Positions 32,222-45,213 of a DNA stretch of 64,000 bases are shown here, one piece after another (within the stretch, counting starts at the first letter, position 1; each line of letters begins with the position of its first letter). The DNA comes from Gilliamella sp. ESL0443. GTDB taxonomy: Bacteria; Pseudomonadota; Gammaproteobacteria; Enterobacterales; Orbaceae. A program made the position numbers and the translations under genes. Location of the stretch: NCBI RefSeq assembly GCF_019469165.1, contig NZ_CP048263.1:2046001-2110000 (forward strand), in the 5' to 3' direction. Below the pieces are notes generated by a model that was not told where the DNA came from, ran no database searches, and was given only the letters and a program-made list of their open reading frames with translations.

Positions 32222-32307
32222 TTAATTATTGTCTAATCTACCTTCATCCACCTCAACTACCATGGATAAGAATAGACAACCAAAAACCCACATATGTGAG
32301 GGCGCAT

Positions 32308-32366
32308 AGTATAACACCACTCAAATAAAATGGATAGCATAAAATAAACGGCCGATGAGCCGTTTA
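32308..32366 (-). promoter_or_regulatory. S10/spc boundary: terminator hairpin and spc promoter region
   Basis: The gap between rpsQ and rplN holds a hairpin TAAACGGC/GCCGTTTA-type stem (32345-32366) followed on the minus strand by ATTTTATG. A -10-like TATACT (32313-32308) lies 105 bp before rplN. This is where E. coli ends S10 and starts spc transcription. The -35 element is not clear. Confidence 0.6.
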
Positions 32367-32398
32367 TTAAATTATGTACAGTTTTTAATCAAAAAAGA

Positions 32399-32659
32399 TT
32401 AACTAACTGCTTTTTCAACGATTCGAACAAGAGTCCAAGATTTGGTTTTTGATAATGGACGACACTCTTTAATTTCAACAGTATCGCCAATACCACACTC
32501 GTTGTTTTCATCATGTACATGCAATTTAGTCGTACGTTTAATGAACTTACCATATAACGGATGCTTCACTTTACGTTCAATAGCTACAGTAATAGATTTA
32601 TCCATTTTGTCGCTAATAACACGACCTTGCTGAGTACGAATTTTTACTTCAGTAGTCAT
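32399..32659 (-). CDS. rpsQ: 30S ribosomal protein S17
   Basis: 86 residues from [41 protein letters not shown] and RPLSKTKSW match S17, a primary 16S rRNA binder. ATG 32659 overlaps the end of rpmC. It is the last gene of the S10 operon. Confidence 0.97.
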   Translation of the reverse strand: MTTEVKIRTQQGRVISDKMDKSITVAIERKVKHPLYGKFIKRTTKLHVHDENNECGIGDTVEIKECRPLSKTKSWTLVRIVEKAVS

Positions 32660-32660
32660 A

Positions 32661-32852
32661 TTACGCACCCGCCTTCTCAGTTAATAACGTTTTAACTCGT
32701 GCAATATTACGACGCACTTGTTTTAACATATGAGTTTGTGTTAACTGACCCCCAGCTAATTGCATACGTAAGTTAAATTGCTCACGTAATAAATTAAGAA
32801 GTTCAGTATTTAACTCTTCAACGCTTTTTTCGCGTAGCTCTTTTGCTTTCAT
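32661..32852 (-). CDS. rpmC: 50S ribosomal protein L29
   Basis: 63 residues, [22 protein letters not shown] onward, same length as E. coli L29, a two-helix protein at the exit-tunnel rim near trigger factor. It abuts rplP and rpsQ. Confidence 0.97.
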   Translation of the reverse strand: MKAKELREKSVEELNTELLNLLREQFNLRMQLAGGQLTQTHMLKQVRRNIARVKTLLTEKAGA

Positions 32853-33275
<423 letters not shown>

Positions 33276-34013
33276 TTATTGTTTTCGGCCTTTGCGCTGC
33301 TTTTTCGGTTGAGCAGCAGGTTGTTTTTCTGCTTGTTCAACGGCAGCCATACCACCAAGGATCTCACCTTTGAAGATCCACACTTTAACACCAATAATAC
33401 CATAGGTAGTTAATGCTTCAGATGTACCATAATCGATATCAGCACGTAGAGTATGTAGAGGCACACGACCTTCACGATACCATTCACTACGAGCGATTTC
33501 AGCGCCGCCTAAACGACCACTTACTTCAACTTTGATACCTTTAGCACCCGCTTTCATTGCGTTTTGAACCGCACGTTTCATAGCGCGACGGAACATAACA
33601 CGGCGTTCTAACTGAGAGGTAATACTGTCAGCAACTAATTTAGCGTCAAGTTCTGGTTTACGAACTTCAGCAATATTAATTTGTACTGCAACATCACGTT
33701 TCTCTCTTTTGTCTTTGTATTTATTGACAATAGAAGCTACGGCATTACGTAATTTTTCAACGTCCTCACCTTTTTTACCAATCACAATACCTGGACGAGC
33801 AGTGTGAATAGTAATGCGAACGTTAGTTTCTGCTGAACGGTCGATCACAATTTTAGAGATAGATGCTTGTGCTAATTCTTTATTTAAGAATTCACGCACT
33901 CTAAAATCACTTTCTAAATTATCAGCGAATGTCTTTGTACCCGAATACCATGTAGATGTCCAAGGCTTGACGATGCCTAGTCGGATACCATTTGGATTTA
34001 CTTTTTGACCCAT
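33276..34013 (-). CDS. rpsC: 30S ribosomal protein S3
   Basis: 245 residues with an N-terminal KH domain ([20 protein letters not shown]) and a C-terminal S3 domain ([31 protein letters not shown] in outline). It forms part of the mRNA entry helicase. It is about 12 residues longer than E. coli S3 because of a basic tail rich in Q, K and P. Confidence 0.98.
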   Translation of the reverse strand: MGQKVNPNGIRLGIVKPWTSTWYSGTKTFADNLESDFRVREFLNKELAQASISKIVIDRSAETNVRITIHTARPGIVIGKKGEDVEKLRNAVASIVNKYKDKREKRDVAVQINIAEVRKPELDAKLVADSITSQLERRVMFRRAMKRAVQNAMKAGAKGIKVEVSGRLGGAEIARSEWYREGRVPLHTLRADIDYGTSEALTTYGIIGVKVWIFKGEILGGMAAVEQAEKQPAAQPKKQRKGRKQ

Positions 34014-34027
34014 TGCTATTCTCCAGC

Positions 34028-34369
<342 letters not shown>

Positions 34370-34373
34370 CTAC

Positions 34374-34667
<294 letters not shown>

Positions 34668-34671
34668 TTAA

Positions 34672-35514
<843 letters not shown>

Positions 35515-35817
35515 TTACTCAGCGACGCCAGCAAGGTCTAAGTTTTGACCTTCTGCTAAAGTAACGTAAGCTTTTTTCCAGTCGCTACGGCGACCGATTT
35601 GTTGACCACGACGTTTTACTTTGCCTTTAACAACAAGAGTATTTACGTCATCTACTTTAACTTCAAATAGTTGTTCAACTGCGGCTTTAATCTCTCTCTT
35701 AGTAGCATCTTTAGCAACTTTCAATACTAATGTATTTGTTTTTTCCATTGAAATAGATGCTTTTTCAGAAACATGTGGTGCTCGCAGGACTTTAAGCAGA
35801 CGCTCTTCACGAATCAT
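35515..35817 (-). CDS. rplW: 50S ribosomal protein L23
   Basis: 100 residues; [16 protein letters not shown] start and [22 protein letters not shown] end. L23 is the exit-tunnel docking site for trigger factor and SRP. Its start overlaps the rplD stop by 4 bp. Confidence 0.98.
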   Translation of the reverse strand: MIREERLLKVLRAPHVSEKASISMEKTNTLVLKVAKDATKREIKAAVEQLFEVKVDDVNTLVVKGKVKRRGQQIGRRSDWKKAYVTLAEGQNLDLAGVAE

Positions 35818-36416
35818 GCTAACATCTCCTCTACTTGTTTAACGGCATCAACAGTGATAACCACTTTGTCAAATGCAATCAAACTAACTGGATCAATACC
35901 TGCCACATCACGCACATCAACTTTATATAAGTTACGTGCTGCTAAGAAAAGATTTTCATCAACTTCAGAGGTAATGATTAGAACATCATTTAAGTTCATA
36001 TCATTTAATTTCTGAGTTAATAATTTAGTCTTAGGTGCTTCAACAGTAAATGTTTCAACCACGATTAAACGTTCTTGACGCACTAATTCAGAGAAAATAC
36101 TCTTTAATGCACCACGATACATTTTACGGTTAACTTTTTGGCTATGATCTTGTGGTTTTGCTGCAAATGTTACACCACCACTACGCCAGATTGGGCTCTT
36201 AATAGAACCTGAACGAGCACGACCAGTGCCTTTTTGACGCCATGGTTTTTTGCCTGAACCAGCGATTTCTGCACGAGTTTTTTGTGCGCGAGAGCCTTGA
36301 CGAGCAGCAGATGCATAAGCAACAACTACTTGGTGAACTAACGCTTCATTAAACTCACGTCCGAAGGTAGTTTCGGAAACAGAAAGCGCTTGCGCGTCTT
36401 TTACTACTAATTCCAT
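35814..36416 (-). CDS. rplD: 50S ribosomal protein L4
   Basis: 200 residues from [20 protein letters not shown]. The extended loop [27 protein letters not shown] lies in the exit tunnel. In E. coli L4 also represses the S10 operon through its leader, and a compatible leader hairpin is present here upstream of rpsJ. ATG 36416 is preferred over an upstream in-frame start because GAGGAGATAGA precedes it. Confidence 0.97.
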   Translation of the reverse strand: MELVVKDAQALSVSETTFGREFNEALVHQVVVAYASAARQGSRAQKTRAEIAGSGKKPWRQKGTGRARSGSIKSPIWRSGGVTFAAKPQDHSQKVNRKMYRGALKSIFSELVRQERLIVVETFTVEAPKTKLLTQKLNDMNLNDVLIITSEVDENLFLAARNLYKVDVRDVAGIDPVSLIAFDKVVITVDAVKQVEEMLA

Positions 36417-36432
36417 CTCTATCTCCTCGACG

Positions 36433-37059
36433 TTAAGCCTTGATTGCCGGTTTAACAATTACGTCACTATTGATTGCGCCTGGTACTGCACCTTTAATTA
36501 ATAAAAGGTTACGTTCTGCATCAACACGCACAATATCTAAGTTTTGAACAGTTACACGTTCATTACCTAGGTGACCTGCCATTTTACGACCTTTGAACAC
36601 TTTACCTGGAGTTTGGTTTTGACCGATAGAGCCATGACCACGGTGTGCCAAAGAGTTACCATGTGTTGCATCTTGAGTACGGAAATTCCAACGTTTAGTT
36701 ACGCCAGCAAAACCTTTACCTTTAGATGTTCCAGTAACATCAACTTTTTTAACGTCTGTAAAAATATCAACGTTAATGCTTTGACCTACAGTATATTCGC
36801 CTTCTTCAAAACGGAATTCCCATAGACCACGACCAGCTTCAACGCCAGCCTTAGCGAAATGACCTGCTTCAGGTTTATTTACGCGGCTTGCTTTTTTGCT
36901 GCCAGTAGTAACCTGAATAGCTTGATAACCATCATTCTCAAGAGTTTTAACTTGAGTAACGCGGTTACTTTGAACTTCAACTACGGTGACAGGAATAGAA
37001 ACACCCTCTTCGGTGAAGATTCGTGTCATTCCTACTTTACGACCGATTAAACCAATCAT
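36433..37059 (-). CDS. rplC: 50S ribosomal protein L3
   Basis: 208 residues; [28 protein letters not shown] start and the loop [29 protein letters not shown], with the glutamine methylated by PrmB in E. coli. The loop reads AHRGHGSIG, whereas E. coli has SHRVPGSIG. L3 initiates 50S assembly. Confidence 0.98.
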   Translation of the reverse strand: MIGLIGRKVGMTRIFTEEGVSIPVTVVEVQSNRVTQVKTLENDGYQAIQVTTGSKKASRVNKPEAGHFAKAGVEAGRGLWEFRFEEGEYTVGQSINVDIFTDVKKVDVTGTSKGKGFAGVTKRWNFRTQDATHGNSLAHRGHGSIGQNQTPGKVFKGRKMAGHLGNERVTVQNLDIVRVDAERNLLLIKGAVPGAINSDVIVKPAIKA

Positions 37060-37090
37060 TGTTTAGACCTCTCAATCATTCAGCTTAGGA

Positions 37091-37417
<327 letters not shown>

Positions 37418-37439
37418 CTATTTAAAAGTTATAACAAAA

Positions 37440-37483
37440 GATTACTCCTCTTGCCCTGTTTCGATTGACAGGAGAGTGTAATC
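37440..37483 (-). ncRNA. S10-operon leader hairpin (probable L4 target)
   Basis: A long hairpin lies 38 bp upstream of rpsJ. GATTAC pairs with GTAATC at the base, a CTC/GAG section follows, and an inner CCTGT/ACAGG stem closes a TTCGATTG loop. Position and nested shape match the attenuation/translation-control region of the E. coli S10 leader, where L4 acts. Confidence 0.75.
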
Positions 37484-37600
37484 CGTTCTTTTTCGTAATT
37501 CCCAAATCGGGAATATTGTTGATATAATTCAATATTTTTACATAAAGATTATATCTTTTTACTCATTTGCTTACATAAAGACAATAAACAAAGTGGCGGG

Positions 37601-37629
37601 ATTATACCCCGTTAGTTAATCAACATCAA
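37601..37629 (-). promoter_or_regulatory. S10 operon promoter
   Basis: On the minus strand TTGATG (37629-37624), a 17-bp spacer and TATAAT (37606-37601) form a near-consensus sigma-70 promoter about 200 bp upstream of rpsJ. A G/C-rich CGGGG precedes the -10 and CCCGCC follows it, resembling a stringent discriminator. Confidence 0.85.
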
Positions 37630-37677
37630 GTATTAATTATCATACAGATAGAGAAAATATGATCATTAATAGCTATC

Positions 37678-37702
37678 AAAAAAGTTGAGGAACGGGGTTT
37701 TT
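37678..37702 (+). repeat. Interspersed 25-bp repeat, copy 3
   Basis: A6-GTTGAGGAAC-GGGG-T5 on the plus strand, located between the psuG 3' end and the S10 promoter. It forms a direct repeat with the copy at 39905, bracketing psuKG. Confidence 0.9.
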
Positions 37703-37768
37703 GGGCATATTTATGTCGCTATCAGTCACTCAAGTCTGACTATCAAAATGCGCCTCAATACATCATTT

Positions 37769-38704
37769 TTATTTAATATTGCAATAACTCATCGCGATTT
37801 CAGATGCTAATTTTGCATTATTAAAAACAAGATTGATATTTGCTTCTAAGCTATCACCACCAGTTAACTCAACCACCTTCGCTAACAAGAATGGGGTAGT
37901 CTCTTTACCTTTAATTCCTTGCTCAACTGATTCTTTTAATGCTTTTTCAATTGCTGCCGTAATTAACGCTTCATCCATTGCATATTGTGTCGGGATAGGA
38001 TTTGCAACCACAACTCCACCATTTAAACCTAAATCCCATTTTACTTTAATCATGTCAGCAATCTGTTTAGCGCTATCTAGTTTTACGCTAACATCAAACG
38101 GACTAGTTCGGCTAAAGAACGATGGCAGTTTTTCTGTTTGATAACCAACCACAGGTACACCAAATGTTTCAAGATATTCCATTGTTAAACCTAAATCTAA
38201 AATTGATTTCGCCCCAGCACAGACTACCGCAACATTAGTATTAGCGAGTTCTTGAAGGTCGGCTGAAATATCAAAGGTATGCTCAGCACCTCGATGAACA
38301 CCACCAAGCCCGCCGGTTGCAAAAACTCGAATACCAGCTAATTCAGCAATAATCATTGTAGCTGCAACCGTTGTCGCGCCATTTTGTTTATTGGCAACAA
38401 CAACAGGTAAATCACGACGACTCACTTTTGTTACATTTAACCCTTCTTTACCAAGAATGGTGATCTCTTCTTTGGATAATCCCGCTTTTAAACGACCATT
38501 AATTACCGCAATCGTTGCAGGAATTGCGCCATTTTTTCTGACTATTTCTTCCACTTTTAATGCTGTTTCCACATTTTGTGGATAAGGCATACCATGTGAA
38601 ATAATAGTAGATTCTAAAGCAACGACTGGTTGATTATTTTCAAGCGCTTGTTTGACTTCAGGCGAAATATCAAGATATTGATTATACTTAGACATATTGT
38701 TCAT
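37769..38704 (-). CDS. psuG: Pseudouridine-5'-phosphate glycosidase
   Basis: A 311-residue Mn-dependent enzyme that splits pseudouridine-5'-phosphate into uracil and ribose-5-phosphate. Conserved parts are VVALESTIISHGMPYPQN, KVSRRDLP, GGLGGVHRGAEHTFDISADLQEL, VCAGAKSILDLG and the C-terminal LTGGDSLEANI. ATG 38704 is chosen because GGAG precedes it and it overlaps the psuK stop as ATGA, indicating translational coupling. A longer frame from 38734 lacks support. The gene is intact although psuK upstream is broken. Confidence 0.95.
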   Translation of the reverse strand: MNNMSKYNQYLDISPEVKQALENNQPVVALESTIISHGMPYPQNVETALKVEEIVRKNGAIPATIAVINGRLKAGLSKEEITILGKEGLNVTKVSRRDLPVVVANKQNGATTVAATMIIAELAGIRVFATGGLGGVHRGAEHTFDISADLQELANTNVAVVCAGAKSILDLGLTMEYLETFGVPVVGYQTEKLPSFFSRTSPFDVSVKLDSAKQIADMIKVKWDLGLNGGVVVANPIPTQYAMDEALITAAIEKALKESVEQGIKGKETTPFLLAKVVELTGGDSLEANINLVFNNAKLASEIAMSYCNIK

Positions 38705-39791
38705 GAAAGGGACTCCAAAATATTTTGAACACAATTAATTGATAAATTAGGATTATTAGTAAATTCTGATGATAATGTTAATGATGAACAGGCTTGACCA
38801 AATTTCACACTTTGATAAAAACTCAGTCCATCCAAATAACCTTGAACAAGCCCAGCCAGCATCGCATCACCAGCACCAGTTACGCTGACAATGTCGGTAG
38901 TAATTGGCGCGGACCAACCACGATCACCATCGATTTCACTATAGTAAACGCCATCAGCTCCAGCACTAATGGCAATTCGCTGAACACCTTGCTGATGGAA
39001 CCAGTCAACTACTTTAGGAGTATCATCATTGGTTTCGATTTTTATTCCACTTAAAATTTCGGCCTCTAAACGATTTGGTTTTAAGGTATGAATATATGAT
39101 AACCAATCTTTGATTTTATAGGATTTAAATGCTGAAACAGTATCAACAAAAATCGGAATAGAGCCAGCATTACTAAACAGCCATGTCAGAGCTTCTTGTT
39201 GCAAATTACAGTCAATAACCAGTAATTTAGCATGTTGAATTAACTGTTTTGATTCATTTAATAAGCTTGGGTTAACTTATTAATAATATCCATATCATTA
39301 ACAGCTATCACCATTTCACCTGACTCATCAAGTAAAGAAAGATAGGTTGAAGTACGATCTCCTTTTACCACGTGGCAATGATCCATATTAACGCCGGATT
39401 TTCGAGTATGTTCGATAAGTTGCGCACCATAAAAATCATCACCTATCATTGAAATAAGGTATGTATCAAGCCCTAATAACGCTAAATTTTCAGCAATATT
39501 TCGCCCTACACCACCAGGTGTGCAACGAATTTTACCGGGATTAGAATCTCCATAAACTAATTGCTTATCTGAATAACCAGTCACATCCATATTACATGAA
39601 CCAACGACAACAACATGATTATTTTCAGATAAAAGATACCCTTTTCCTTTTATATAGCCTTTTTGAGTCAGCGTCATAATATAACCTGCCACACTAGAAC
39701 GGGTAATGCCTAACATACCAGCAATAACATGCTGTTGAATGAAAGGATTATTGCGAATAATTGTGAGGATCTATTTTTCTCTTTTATTCAT
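38701..39791 (-). pseudogene. psuK: Pseudouridine kinase PsuK with N-terminal HTH, doubly disrupted
   Basis: The reconstructed product would be a winged-HTH domain (about residues 1-50, REK-stop-ILTIIRNNPF then VIAGMLGITRSSVAGYIMTLTQKGYI) fused to a PfkB kinase (VVVVGSCNMDVTGYSD, GKIRCTPGGVGRNIAENLALLG, VTGAGDAMLAG). It phosphorylates pseudouridine before PsuG acts. Codon 7 is TAG at 39773-39771. A second lesion at GGG 39269-39271 (CCC on the coding strand) shifts the frame: adding one base joins DIINKLTP to LLNESKQLIQHAKLLVIDCN. Both frames otherwise match PsuK, so decay is recent. Two independent lesions make sequencing error unlikely. Confidence 0.88.
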
Positions 39792-39904
39792 AAACACCTG
39801 TCTATTTTTAAACACATGTTTATTTTTTGACAATAGCAGAATTATGAAAAGGTTAAAAGCAAACAAATAAACTAGATTGATAAAATGTGATAACTATCAC
39901 AATT

Positions 39905-39929
39905 AAAAAAGTTGAGGAACGGGGTTTTT
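39905..39929 (+). repeat. Interspersed 25-bp repeat, copy 4
   Basis: A6-GTTGAGGAAC-GGGG-T5 on the plus strand, between fdx and the 5' side of psuK. Together with copy 3 it brackets psuKG in direct orientation. It follows the fdx terminator hairpin. Confidence 0.9.
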
Positions 39930-39940
39930 AAGGAAATCAC

Positions 39941-39957
39941 GTCGCCATAAAGGCGAC
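39941..39957 (-). terminator. Hairpin after fdx, end of isc operon
   Basis: GTCGCC/GGCGAC stem with a 5-nt loop, 4 bp after the fdx stop on the minus strand. The next bases lack a U-run until the repeat at 39905-39929 supplies T6. Confidence 0.55.
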
Positions 39958-39960
39958 TAA

Positions 39961-40299
39961 TTAATGATCTTCTTTGGCGTGATTTAAGCTATATCTTGGA
40001 ATTTCGACTTCAAGGTCTTCGTCGGTCACTCGAGCTTGACAACTTAAACGGCTATGAGGCTCAACGCCCCAAGCTTTATCGAGCATGTCATCTTCTTGTT
40101 CATCACTCTCTTCAAGTGAATCAAATCCTTTTCGAACTATACAGTGGCAAGTTGAACAAGCACAAGACATCTCACAAGCATGTTCAATTTCAATGTCATT
40201 GCGCAAAGCAACTTCTAAAATAGATTCGCCTTCTTCTGCCTCAACAGTTTTTCCTTCAGGACAAAGATCAGCATTTGGTAAAAAGGTAATTTTTGGCAT
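39961..40299 (-). CDS. fdx: Adrenodoxin-type [2Fe-2S] ferredoxin of the Isc system
   Basis: 112 residues; [2Fe-2S] ligands Cys42, Cys48, Cys51 and Cys87 in EHACEMSCACSTCHC and RLSCQA. It supplies electrons for iron-sulfur cluster assembly on IscU. Last gene of the isc operon, 14 bp after hscA. iscX, usually next in E. coli, is missing here. Confidence 0.96.
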   Translation of the reverse strand: MPKITFLPNADLCPEGKTVEAEEGESILEVALRNDIEIEHACEMSCACSTCHCIVRKGFDSLEESDEQEDDMLDKAWGVEPHSRLSCQARVTDEDLEVEIPRYSLNHAKEDH

Positions 40300-40313
40300 A
40301 ATAATCTCATTGG

Positions 40314-42173
40314 TTAAATATCATCAACGCTATGCCCGGTTAAGGCATGGCGTATTGATCTATTCATGCGTTTTGCTGCAAAAGTTTGCGTTGCATTATC
40401 AACATGTTTAATTTCTTGCTCAATCAAATAATAATCATCAGATCCAGTCGCTTGCTGTAATTGATTTTTAGCCTGTAATATGAGGTTAAGTTCCTCTTCA
40501 TCTAATAAATCGGCATCTTTATCTAAAGCACTTTGCAATGTTTCAAGAACTCGTGCTGCTTCCACTTTCTGCTCTGCAAGCATTCTTATTTGTTTATCTT
40601 GATTTGCATAATTGATTGAATCTTGAATCATGGTCGCAATTTCATTTTCTGTCAGTCCATAAGATGGTTTAACTTGAATTGCAGCCTCAACTCCTGTCGA
40701 TTTTTCCATTGCAGTGACACTTAATAGGCCATCAGCGTCAACTTGAAAAGTAACTCGAATATGAGCTCCACCTGCTGGCATAGGAGGAATGCCCCTTAAA
40801 GTAAATTTTGCTAATGATCGACAATCATTAACACTTTCTCGTTCACCTTGTAAAACATGAATCATCATAGCCGTTTGGCCATCTTTAAATGTGGTAAATT
40901 CTTGTGCTCTCGCACACGGTATTGTGCTATTACGAGGGATGATTTTTTCTACTAAATCGCCCATCGTTTCAATACCTAATGATAAAGGAATCACGTCAAG
41001 CAATAACATATCCGAATCAGGCTTATTGCCAACCAGTATATCCGCCTGTATTGCTGCACCAATGGCAACAACTTTATCTGGATCTATTGAAGTTAAAGGT
41101 TCGGTTTCAAAATATTGACCAACCAATTGTCTTACTAATGGCACTCGTGTTGAACCACCGACCATCACAACTTCACTAACTTCTTCAACATTAATTTGAG
41201 CATCTTTTAATGCTCGACGACAAACCGCCAACGTTCGTTTGACTAAAGGTTCAATTAGCGTTTCAAATTGCTCACGCGTTATAGTTAAAGATTGACCTTC
41301 TATGTTGACTAAAACAGAATCTTTCTGGCTTAGTGCAATTTTGACTTTAACCGCTTCATCAATAATTTTTTGGTTGATATGGGGATCAGTGTTATTTTCT
41401 AAACCGACTTGTCTTTTTAAATAATCTGCAAGTAGTCGGTCAAAATCATCACCGCCAAGCGCAGAATCGCCCCCCGTTGCTAAAACTTCAAATACCCCTC
41501 TATGTAAGCGCAAGATAGAAATATCAAACGTACCACCACCTAAATCATAAACTGCAATCACCCCTTCTTTGCCTGAATCTAAACCATAAGCAATCGCGGC
41601 AGCGGTTGGTTCATTCAATAATCTTAAAACATGCAGTCCAGCTAATTTAGCTGCATCTTTAGTTGCTTGTCTTTGCGCATCATCAAAATAAGCCGGTACG
41701 GTTATTACCGCCCCATCAATTTCACTTGCTAAACTCTGCTTAGCACGTTCAGCTAAAGCAATCAAAATTTCAGATGAAACTTGTACAGGATTAACTTGTT
41801 GATTAGGTAAATTTAATAAAGGAACACCATTATCAGTTTGGGAAAACGTATAAGGAAAACGCGAAATATCAATATCAGATAAACTTCTTCCCATTAAACG
41901 TTTTATAGAACTAACAGTATTTAATGGATCACTTGCCGCATTAGTTTTAGCATTTTTTCCGACAGTTATAATAGTATTATCATCATGATCAACACCATAA
42001 TGCACAACTGAAGGCAATAAGGCATCGCCTTCTAAATCAGGCAATACTTCGGATTGTCCGCTACGAACTGTTGCGACTAAGGAATTAGTTGTTCCAAGAT
42101 CGATACCAATTGCTACACGACGCTGGTGAGGTTCTGGTGTTTGCCCTGGTTCACTAATCTGTAATAATACCAT
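40314..42173 (-). CDS. hscA: Hsp70-type chaperone HscA
   Basis: This 619-residue specialised Hsp70 helps move clusters from IscU to acceptors by binding the LPPVK segment of IscU. It has an N-terminal ATPase domain ([40 protein letters not shown]) and a C-terminal substrate domain. Length is near the 616 residues of E. coli HscA. It follows hscB by 38 bp. Confidence 0.97.
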   Translation of the reverse strand: MVLLQISEPGQTPEPHQRRVAIGIDLGTTNSLVATVRSGQSEVLPDLEGDALLPSVVHYGVDHDDNTIITVGKNAKTNAASDPLNTVSSIKRLMGRSLSDIDISRFPYTFSQTDNGVPLLNLPNQQVNPVQVSSEILIALAERAKQSLASEIDGAVITVPAYFDDAQRQATKDAAKLAGLHVLRLLNEPTAAAIAYGLDSGKEGVIAVYDLGGGTFDISILRLHRGVFEVLATGGDSALGGDDFDRLLADYLKRQVGLENNTDPHINQKIIDEAVKVKIALSQKDSVLVNIEGQSLTITREQFETLIEPLVKRTLAVCRRALKDAQINVEEVSEVVMVGGSTRVPLVRQLVGQYFETEPLTSIDPDKVVAIGAAIQADILVGNKPDSDMLLLDVIPLSLGIETMGDLVEKIIPRNSTIPCARAQEFTTFKDGQTAMMIHVLQGERESVNDCRSLAKFTLRGIPPMPAGGAHIRVTFQVDADGLLSVTAMEKSTGVEAAIQVKPSYGLTENEIATMIQDSINYANQDKQIRMLAEQKVEAARVLETLQSALDKDADLLDEEELNLILQAKNQLQQATGSDDYYLIEQEIKHVDNATQTFAAKRMNRSIRHALTGHSVDDI

Positions 42174-42211
42174 TTGATCTATCTCTAATTGATGTGTGAC
42201 TTAATCTTAAA

Positions 42212-42730
42212 TTATAAAGCAAATTGCTTTTCTTGTAACTTTTCGATTTGTTCAATCAACCTAGCCAGATAACGGATTTTATAGATTTGATTAAGTGCGG
42301 TTTGCCAATCTTGTTTCGAAATATAATCCAATAATTGCTGATAGACTTGTTTTTTTCGTTCTGAAATTTCCGAATAAAAATTATCTAAAAGATCAAGATT
42401 ATTTTGGCTTTCAATATCATCCAATTTTTCTCGCAAACTGAATTGTTCCATTAAAAAATCAGCATCGTGAATAATATTCTGTTCTGTAGCGACATCAAAT
42501 CCCTGCAAAGATAACAAATATTCAGCCGCTTTTATCGGATTTTTTAATGTTTGATAGCCATCATTAATCATTGCCGACTTCTGAATAATTGCCACTTTTT
42601 CATTATCAGCTACCTGAGCGAAATTATCAGGATGATATTGCCGTTGTAACTGTTGATAGTTGACCGTTAACTGGCCATTATCAATTGGCAATTTAATCGG
42701 TAATTGAAATAATTCAAAATAATTAGTCAA
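42212..42730 (-). CDS. hscB: Co-chaperone HscB (J-protein)
   Basis: 172 residues; an N-terminal J domain with HPD at residues 33-35 (QRQYHPDNFAQ) and a C-terminal helical bundle that binds IscU. It stimulates the HscA ATPase. The J domain is somewhat divergent (NYFELFQLPIKLPIDNGQL). Between iscA and hscA. Confidence 0.95.
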   Translation of the reverse strand: MTNYFELFQLPIKLPIDNGQLTVNYQQLQRQYHPDNFAQVADNEKVAIIQKSAMINDGYQTLKNPIKAAEYLLSLQGFDVATEQNIIHDADFLMEQFSLREKLDDIESQNNLDLLDNFYSEISERKKQVYQQLLDYISKQDWQTALNQIYKIRYLARLIEQIEKLQEKQFAL

Positions 42731-42744
42731 AATTCATGTCCCAA

Positions 42745-43068
42745 CTAAACATTAAAGCTTTCGCCACAACCGCATTCATTCTTAGAATTAGGATTATTGA
42801 ATTTAAAGCCTTCGTTTAGGCCTTCTTTGACAAAATCAAGCTCTGTTCCATCAATATAAACTAAGCTCTTTTTATCAACGATAACTTTGATATCTTTATC
42901 TTCAAATACACTATCATCGTCATTAATAGCATCAGCAAATTCTAGGACATAAGCCATACCTGAGCAACCAGAGGTTCTCACTCCTAATCTGAGTCCAACC
43001 CCTTTACCTCTATTAGCTAAGAAAGCTTGAACTCGATTGGCTGCACTATTAGTTAATGTGATTGCCAT
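42745..43068 (-). CDS. iscA: A-type iron-sulfur carrier IscA
   Basis: 107 residues from [14 protein letters not shown]; the three cluster ligands are Cys35, Cys99 and Cys101 ([19 protein letters not shown]). It carries iron or clusters to target proteins. ATG 43068 touches the iscU stop; a second ATG one codon upstream is possible. Confidence 0.96.
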   Translation of the reverse strand: MAITLTNSAANRVQAFLANRGKGVGLRLGVRTSGCSGMAYVLEFADAINDDDSVFEDKDIKVIVDKKSLVYIDGTELDFVKEGLNEGFKFNNPNSKNECGCGESFNV

Positions 43069-43454
43069 CAACGTTGTCCTTTTTTGGATTTATAATCATC
43101 AATTGCCGCTTTAATTGCGTCTTCGGCTAAAATTGAACAGTGAATTTTAACTGGTGGCAAGGCAAGTTCTTTAGCGATATCTGTGTTTTTAATCGCTTCA
43201 GCTTCATCTAACGATTTACCTTTGATCCATTCAGTCACTAATGAACTTGAAGCAATGGCGCTACCACAACCATAAGTTTTGAATTTAGCATCTTCAATAA
43301 TACCATCATCATTAACTTTGATTTGTAATCGCATTACATCGCCACACGCTGGGGCACCAACCATTCCACTACCGACATTAGGATCATTTTGATCGAAAGA
43401 GCCAACATTGCGGGGATTTTCATAATGATCGACGACTTTATCACTGTATGCCAT
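43068..43454 (-). CDS. iscU: Iron-sulfur scaffold IscU
   Basis: 128 residues, same length as E. coli IscU. Cluster ligands Cys37, Cys63 and Cys106 and regulatory Asp39 are present ([27 protein letters not shown]), with the HscA-binding LPPVK at 99-103. Clusters are built here from sulfur supplied by IscS. Between iscS and iscA. Confidence 0.98.
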   Translation of the reverse strand: MAYSDKVVDHYENPRNVGSFDQNDPNVGSGMVGAPACGDVMRLQIKVNDDGIIEDAKFKTYGCGSAIASSSLVTEWIKGKSLDEAEAIKNTDIAKELALPPVKIHCSILAEDAIKAAIDDYKSKKGQR

Positions 43455-43469
43455 AATTTGCTCCTAATT

Positions 43470-44684
43470 TTAATGGGCTGACCATTTAATTTTTGTTAGA
43501 TCAACACCATCTTTAAACATTTCCCAAAGTGGAGAAAGATCCCTTAATTTACCGATAGAATCTTTAATTAACTTAATAACATAATCCACTTCTTCTTCGG
43601 TACTAAATCGCCCAAGTGAGAATCGAATTGAGCTATGTGCAAGTTCATCGTTAAGTCCTAATGCTCGCAATACATAAGATGGTTCTAAACTTGCAGATGT
43701 ACATGCAGAACCTGATGATACTGCTAAGTCTTTTAAAGCCATCATAAGTGATTCACCTTCAATATAAGCAAAGCTTACATTTAAGATATTAGGAACACTA
43801 TGTTCTAATGAACCATTAAGGTAGACTTCTTCGATATCTTTTAAACCATTCCATAAACGGTTTTTTAATGCCAAAAGGCGGGGCATTTCTGTAGCCATTT
43901 CTTCTTTGGCTATGCGATAAGCTTCGCCCATACCAACAATTTGATGAACTGGTAATGTACCAGAGCGCATACCGCGTTCATGACCTCCACCATGCATTTG
44001 AGCTTCAATGCGCACACGAGGTTTACGTCTAACATAAAGCCCACCAATCCCTTTTGGCCCATAGATTTTATGTCCAGAAAATGACATAAGATCGACTTTT
44101 AATTTAGACAGATCAATTGGCAACTTACCAACACTTTGGGTTGCATCAACATGAAACACAATACCTCTTTCACGACACATCTCACCAATTTTTTCGATAT
44201 CTTGAATAACGCCAGTTTCATTATTAACGTGCATAATAGATACCACTGTTGTATCACTACGCATTGCCGCAGCTAATTTATCAAGGTTAAGTATACCATC
44301 TGATTCTGGCGCTAAATAAGTAACTTCATAACCTTCTCGTTCTAATTGACGACAAGTATCAAGTACGGCTTTATGTTCAGTTTTACAGGTAATAATGTGT
44401 TTACCTTTAGCTTGATTGAAATGTGCTGCACCTTTAATGGCTAAGTTATCTGCTTCTGTCGCTCCTGATGTAAAAACAATTTCTCGTGAATCTGCACCAA
44501 TTAAATCAGCAATTTGGTTACGTGCTATGTCAACAGCTTCTTCTGCTTGCCAACCAAATTTATGAGAACGTGAAGCGGGATTTCCAAAAACACCATCCGG
44601 TGTTAAATACTGCATCATTTTTTCAGCTACTCTTGGATCAACAGGCGTAGTGGCTGCATAATCCATATAAATAGGTAATTTCAT
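43470..44684 (-). CDS. iscS: Cysteine desulfurase IscS
   Basis: 404 residues, identical in length to E. coli IscS. The PLP lysine lies in [17 protein letters not shown] and the persulfide cysteine in [21 protein letters not shown] (about 328). It supplies sulfur for Fe-S clusters, tRNA thiolation and other pathways. It follows iscR by 37 bp. Confidence 0.98.
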   Translation of the reverse strand: MKLPIYMDYAATTPVDPRVAEKMMQYLTPDGVFGNPASRSHKFGWQAEEAVDIARNQIADLIGADSREIVFTSGATEADNLAIKGAAHFNQAKGKHIITCKTEHKAVLDTCRQLEREGYEVTYLAPESDGILNLDKLAAAMRSDTTVVSIMHVNNETGVIQDIEKIGEMCRERGIVFHVDATQSVGKLPIDLSKLKVDLMSFSGHKIYGPKGIGGLYVRRKPRVRIEAQMHGGGHERGMRSGTLPVHQIVGMGEAYRIAKEEMATEMPRLLALKNRLWNGLKDIEEVYLNGSLEHSVPNILNVSFAYIEGESLMMALKDLAVSSGSACTSASLEPSYVLRALGLNDELAHSSIRFSLGRFSTEEEVDYVIKLIKDSIGKLRDLSPLWEMFKDGVDLTKIKWSAH

Positions 44685-44721
44685 TAATTACTCCCAATTA
44701 CAAATTCTGTATTCTATTTCT

Positions 44722-45177
44722 TTAATTAATTCTGGCGTGATGGAGATGACTTTGTCGATTTGCGACAGCTCTTACTTCTTGATTATTCACTAGTTCGCTT
44801 AACGTGATGCTGGTCAAAAAATCGTTTATTCGTTCACTTAAATCATTCCATAAACTATGAGTAAGGCATCTTACACCTTTTTGACATCCAGTATGCCCAT
44901 GGCATTTGGTTGCATGAACAGTTTCGTCTACTGCTTTAACAATCGAACTAATCGCAATTTGATCCATACTACGGCCAAGTACATAACCACCGCCAGGACC
45001 TCTTACACTTGAGACTAGACCATTTTTACGCAACCTAGAAAAAAGTTGTTCTAAATAAGATAGTGAAATTTCCTGACGTTCTGAAATATCAGCAAGTGAT
45101 ACAGGGCCGGAACCAGAATGCAGCGCTACATCTAACATAGCTGTAACCGCATAACGCCCTTTTGATGTCAATTTCAT
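44722..45177 (-). CDS. iscR: Iron-sulfur responsive regulator IscR
   Basis: 151-residue Rrf2-family regulator. The winged HTH covers residues 1-70 ([48 protein letters not shown]). The [2Fe-2S] ligands Cys92, Cys98, Cys104 and His107 are all there. Holo-IscR represses the isc operon through type 1 sites, and two such sites lie directly upstream. It is first in the operon. The C-terminus is shorter than in E. coli. Confidence 0.97.
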   Translation of the reverse strand: MKLTSKGRYAVTAMLDVALHSGSGPVSLADISERQEISLSYLEQLFSRLRKNGLVSSVRGPGGGYVLGRSMDQIAISSIVKAVDETVHATKCHGHTGCQKGVRCLTHSLWNDLSERINDFLTSITLSELVNNQEVRAVANRQSHLHHARIN

Positions 45178-45213
45178 TAATCATTCCTCTATATTTAATA
45201 ATAAATATTTTAT

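Noticed and set aside
42291-42299. AAGTGCGGT, the Pasteurellaceae uptake signal core
   Set aside because: Only one occurrence was noticed, inside hscB. This is about the number expected by chance in 64 kb, so there is no evidence of an uptake-sequence genome.
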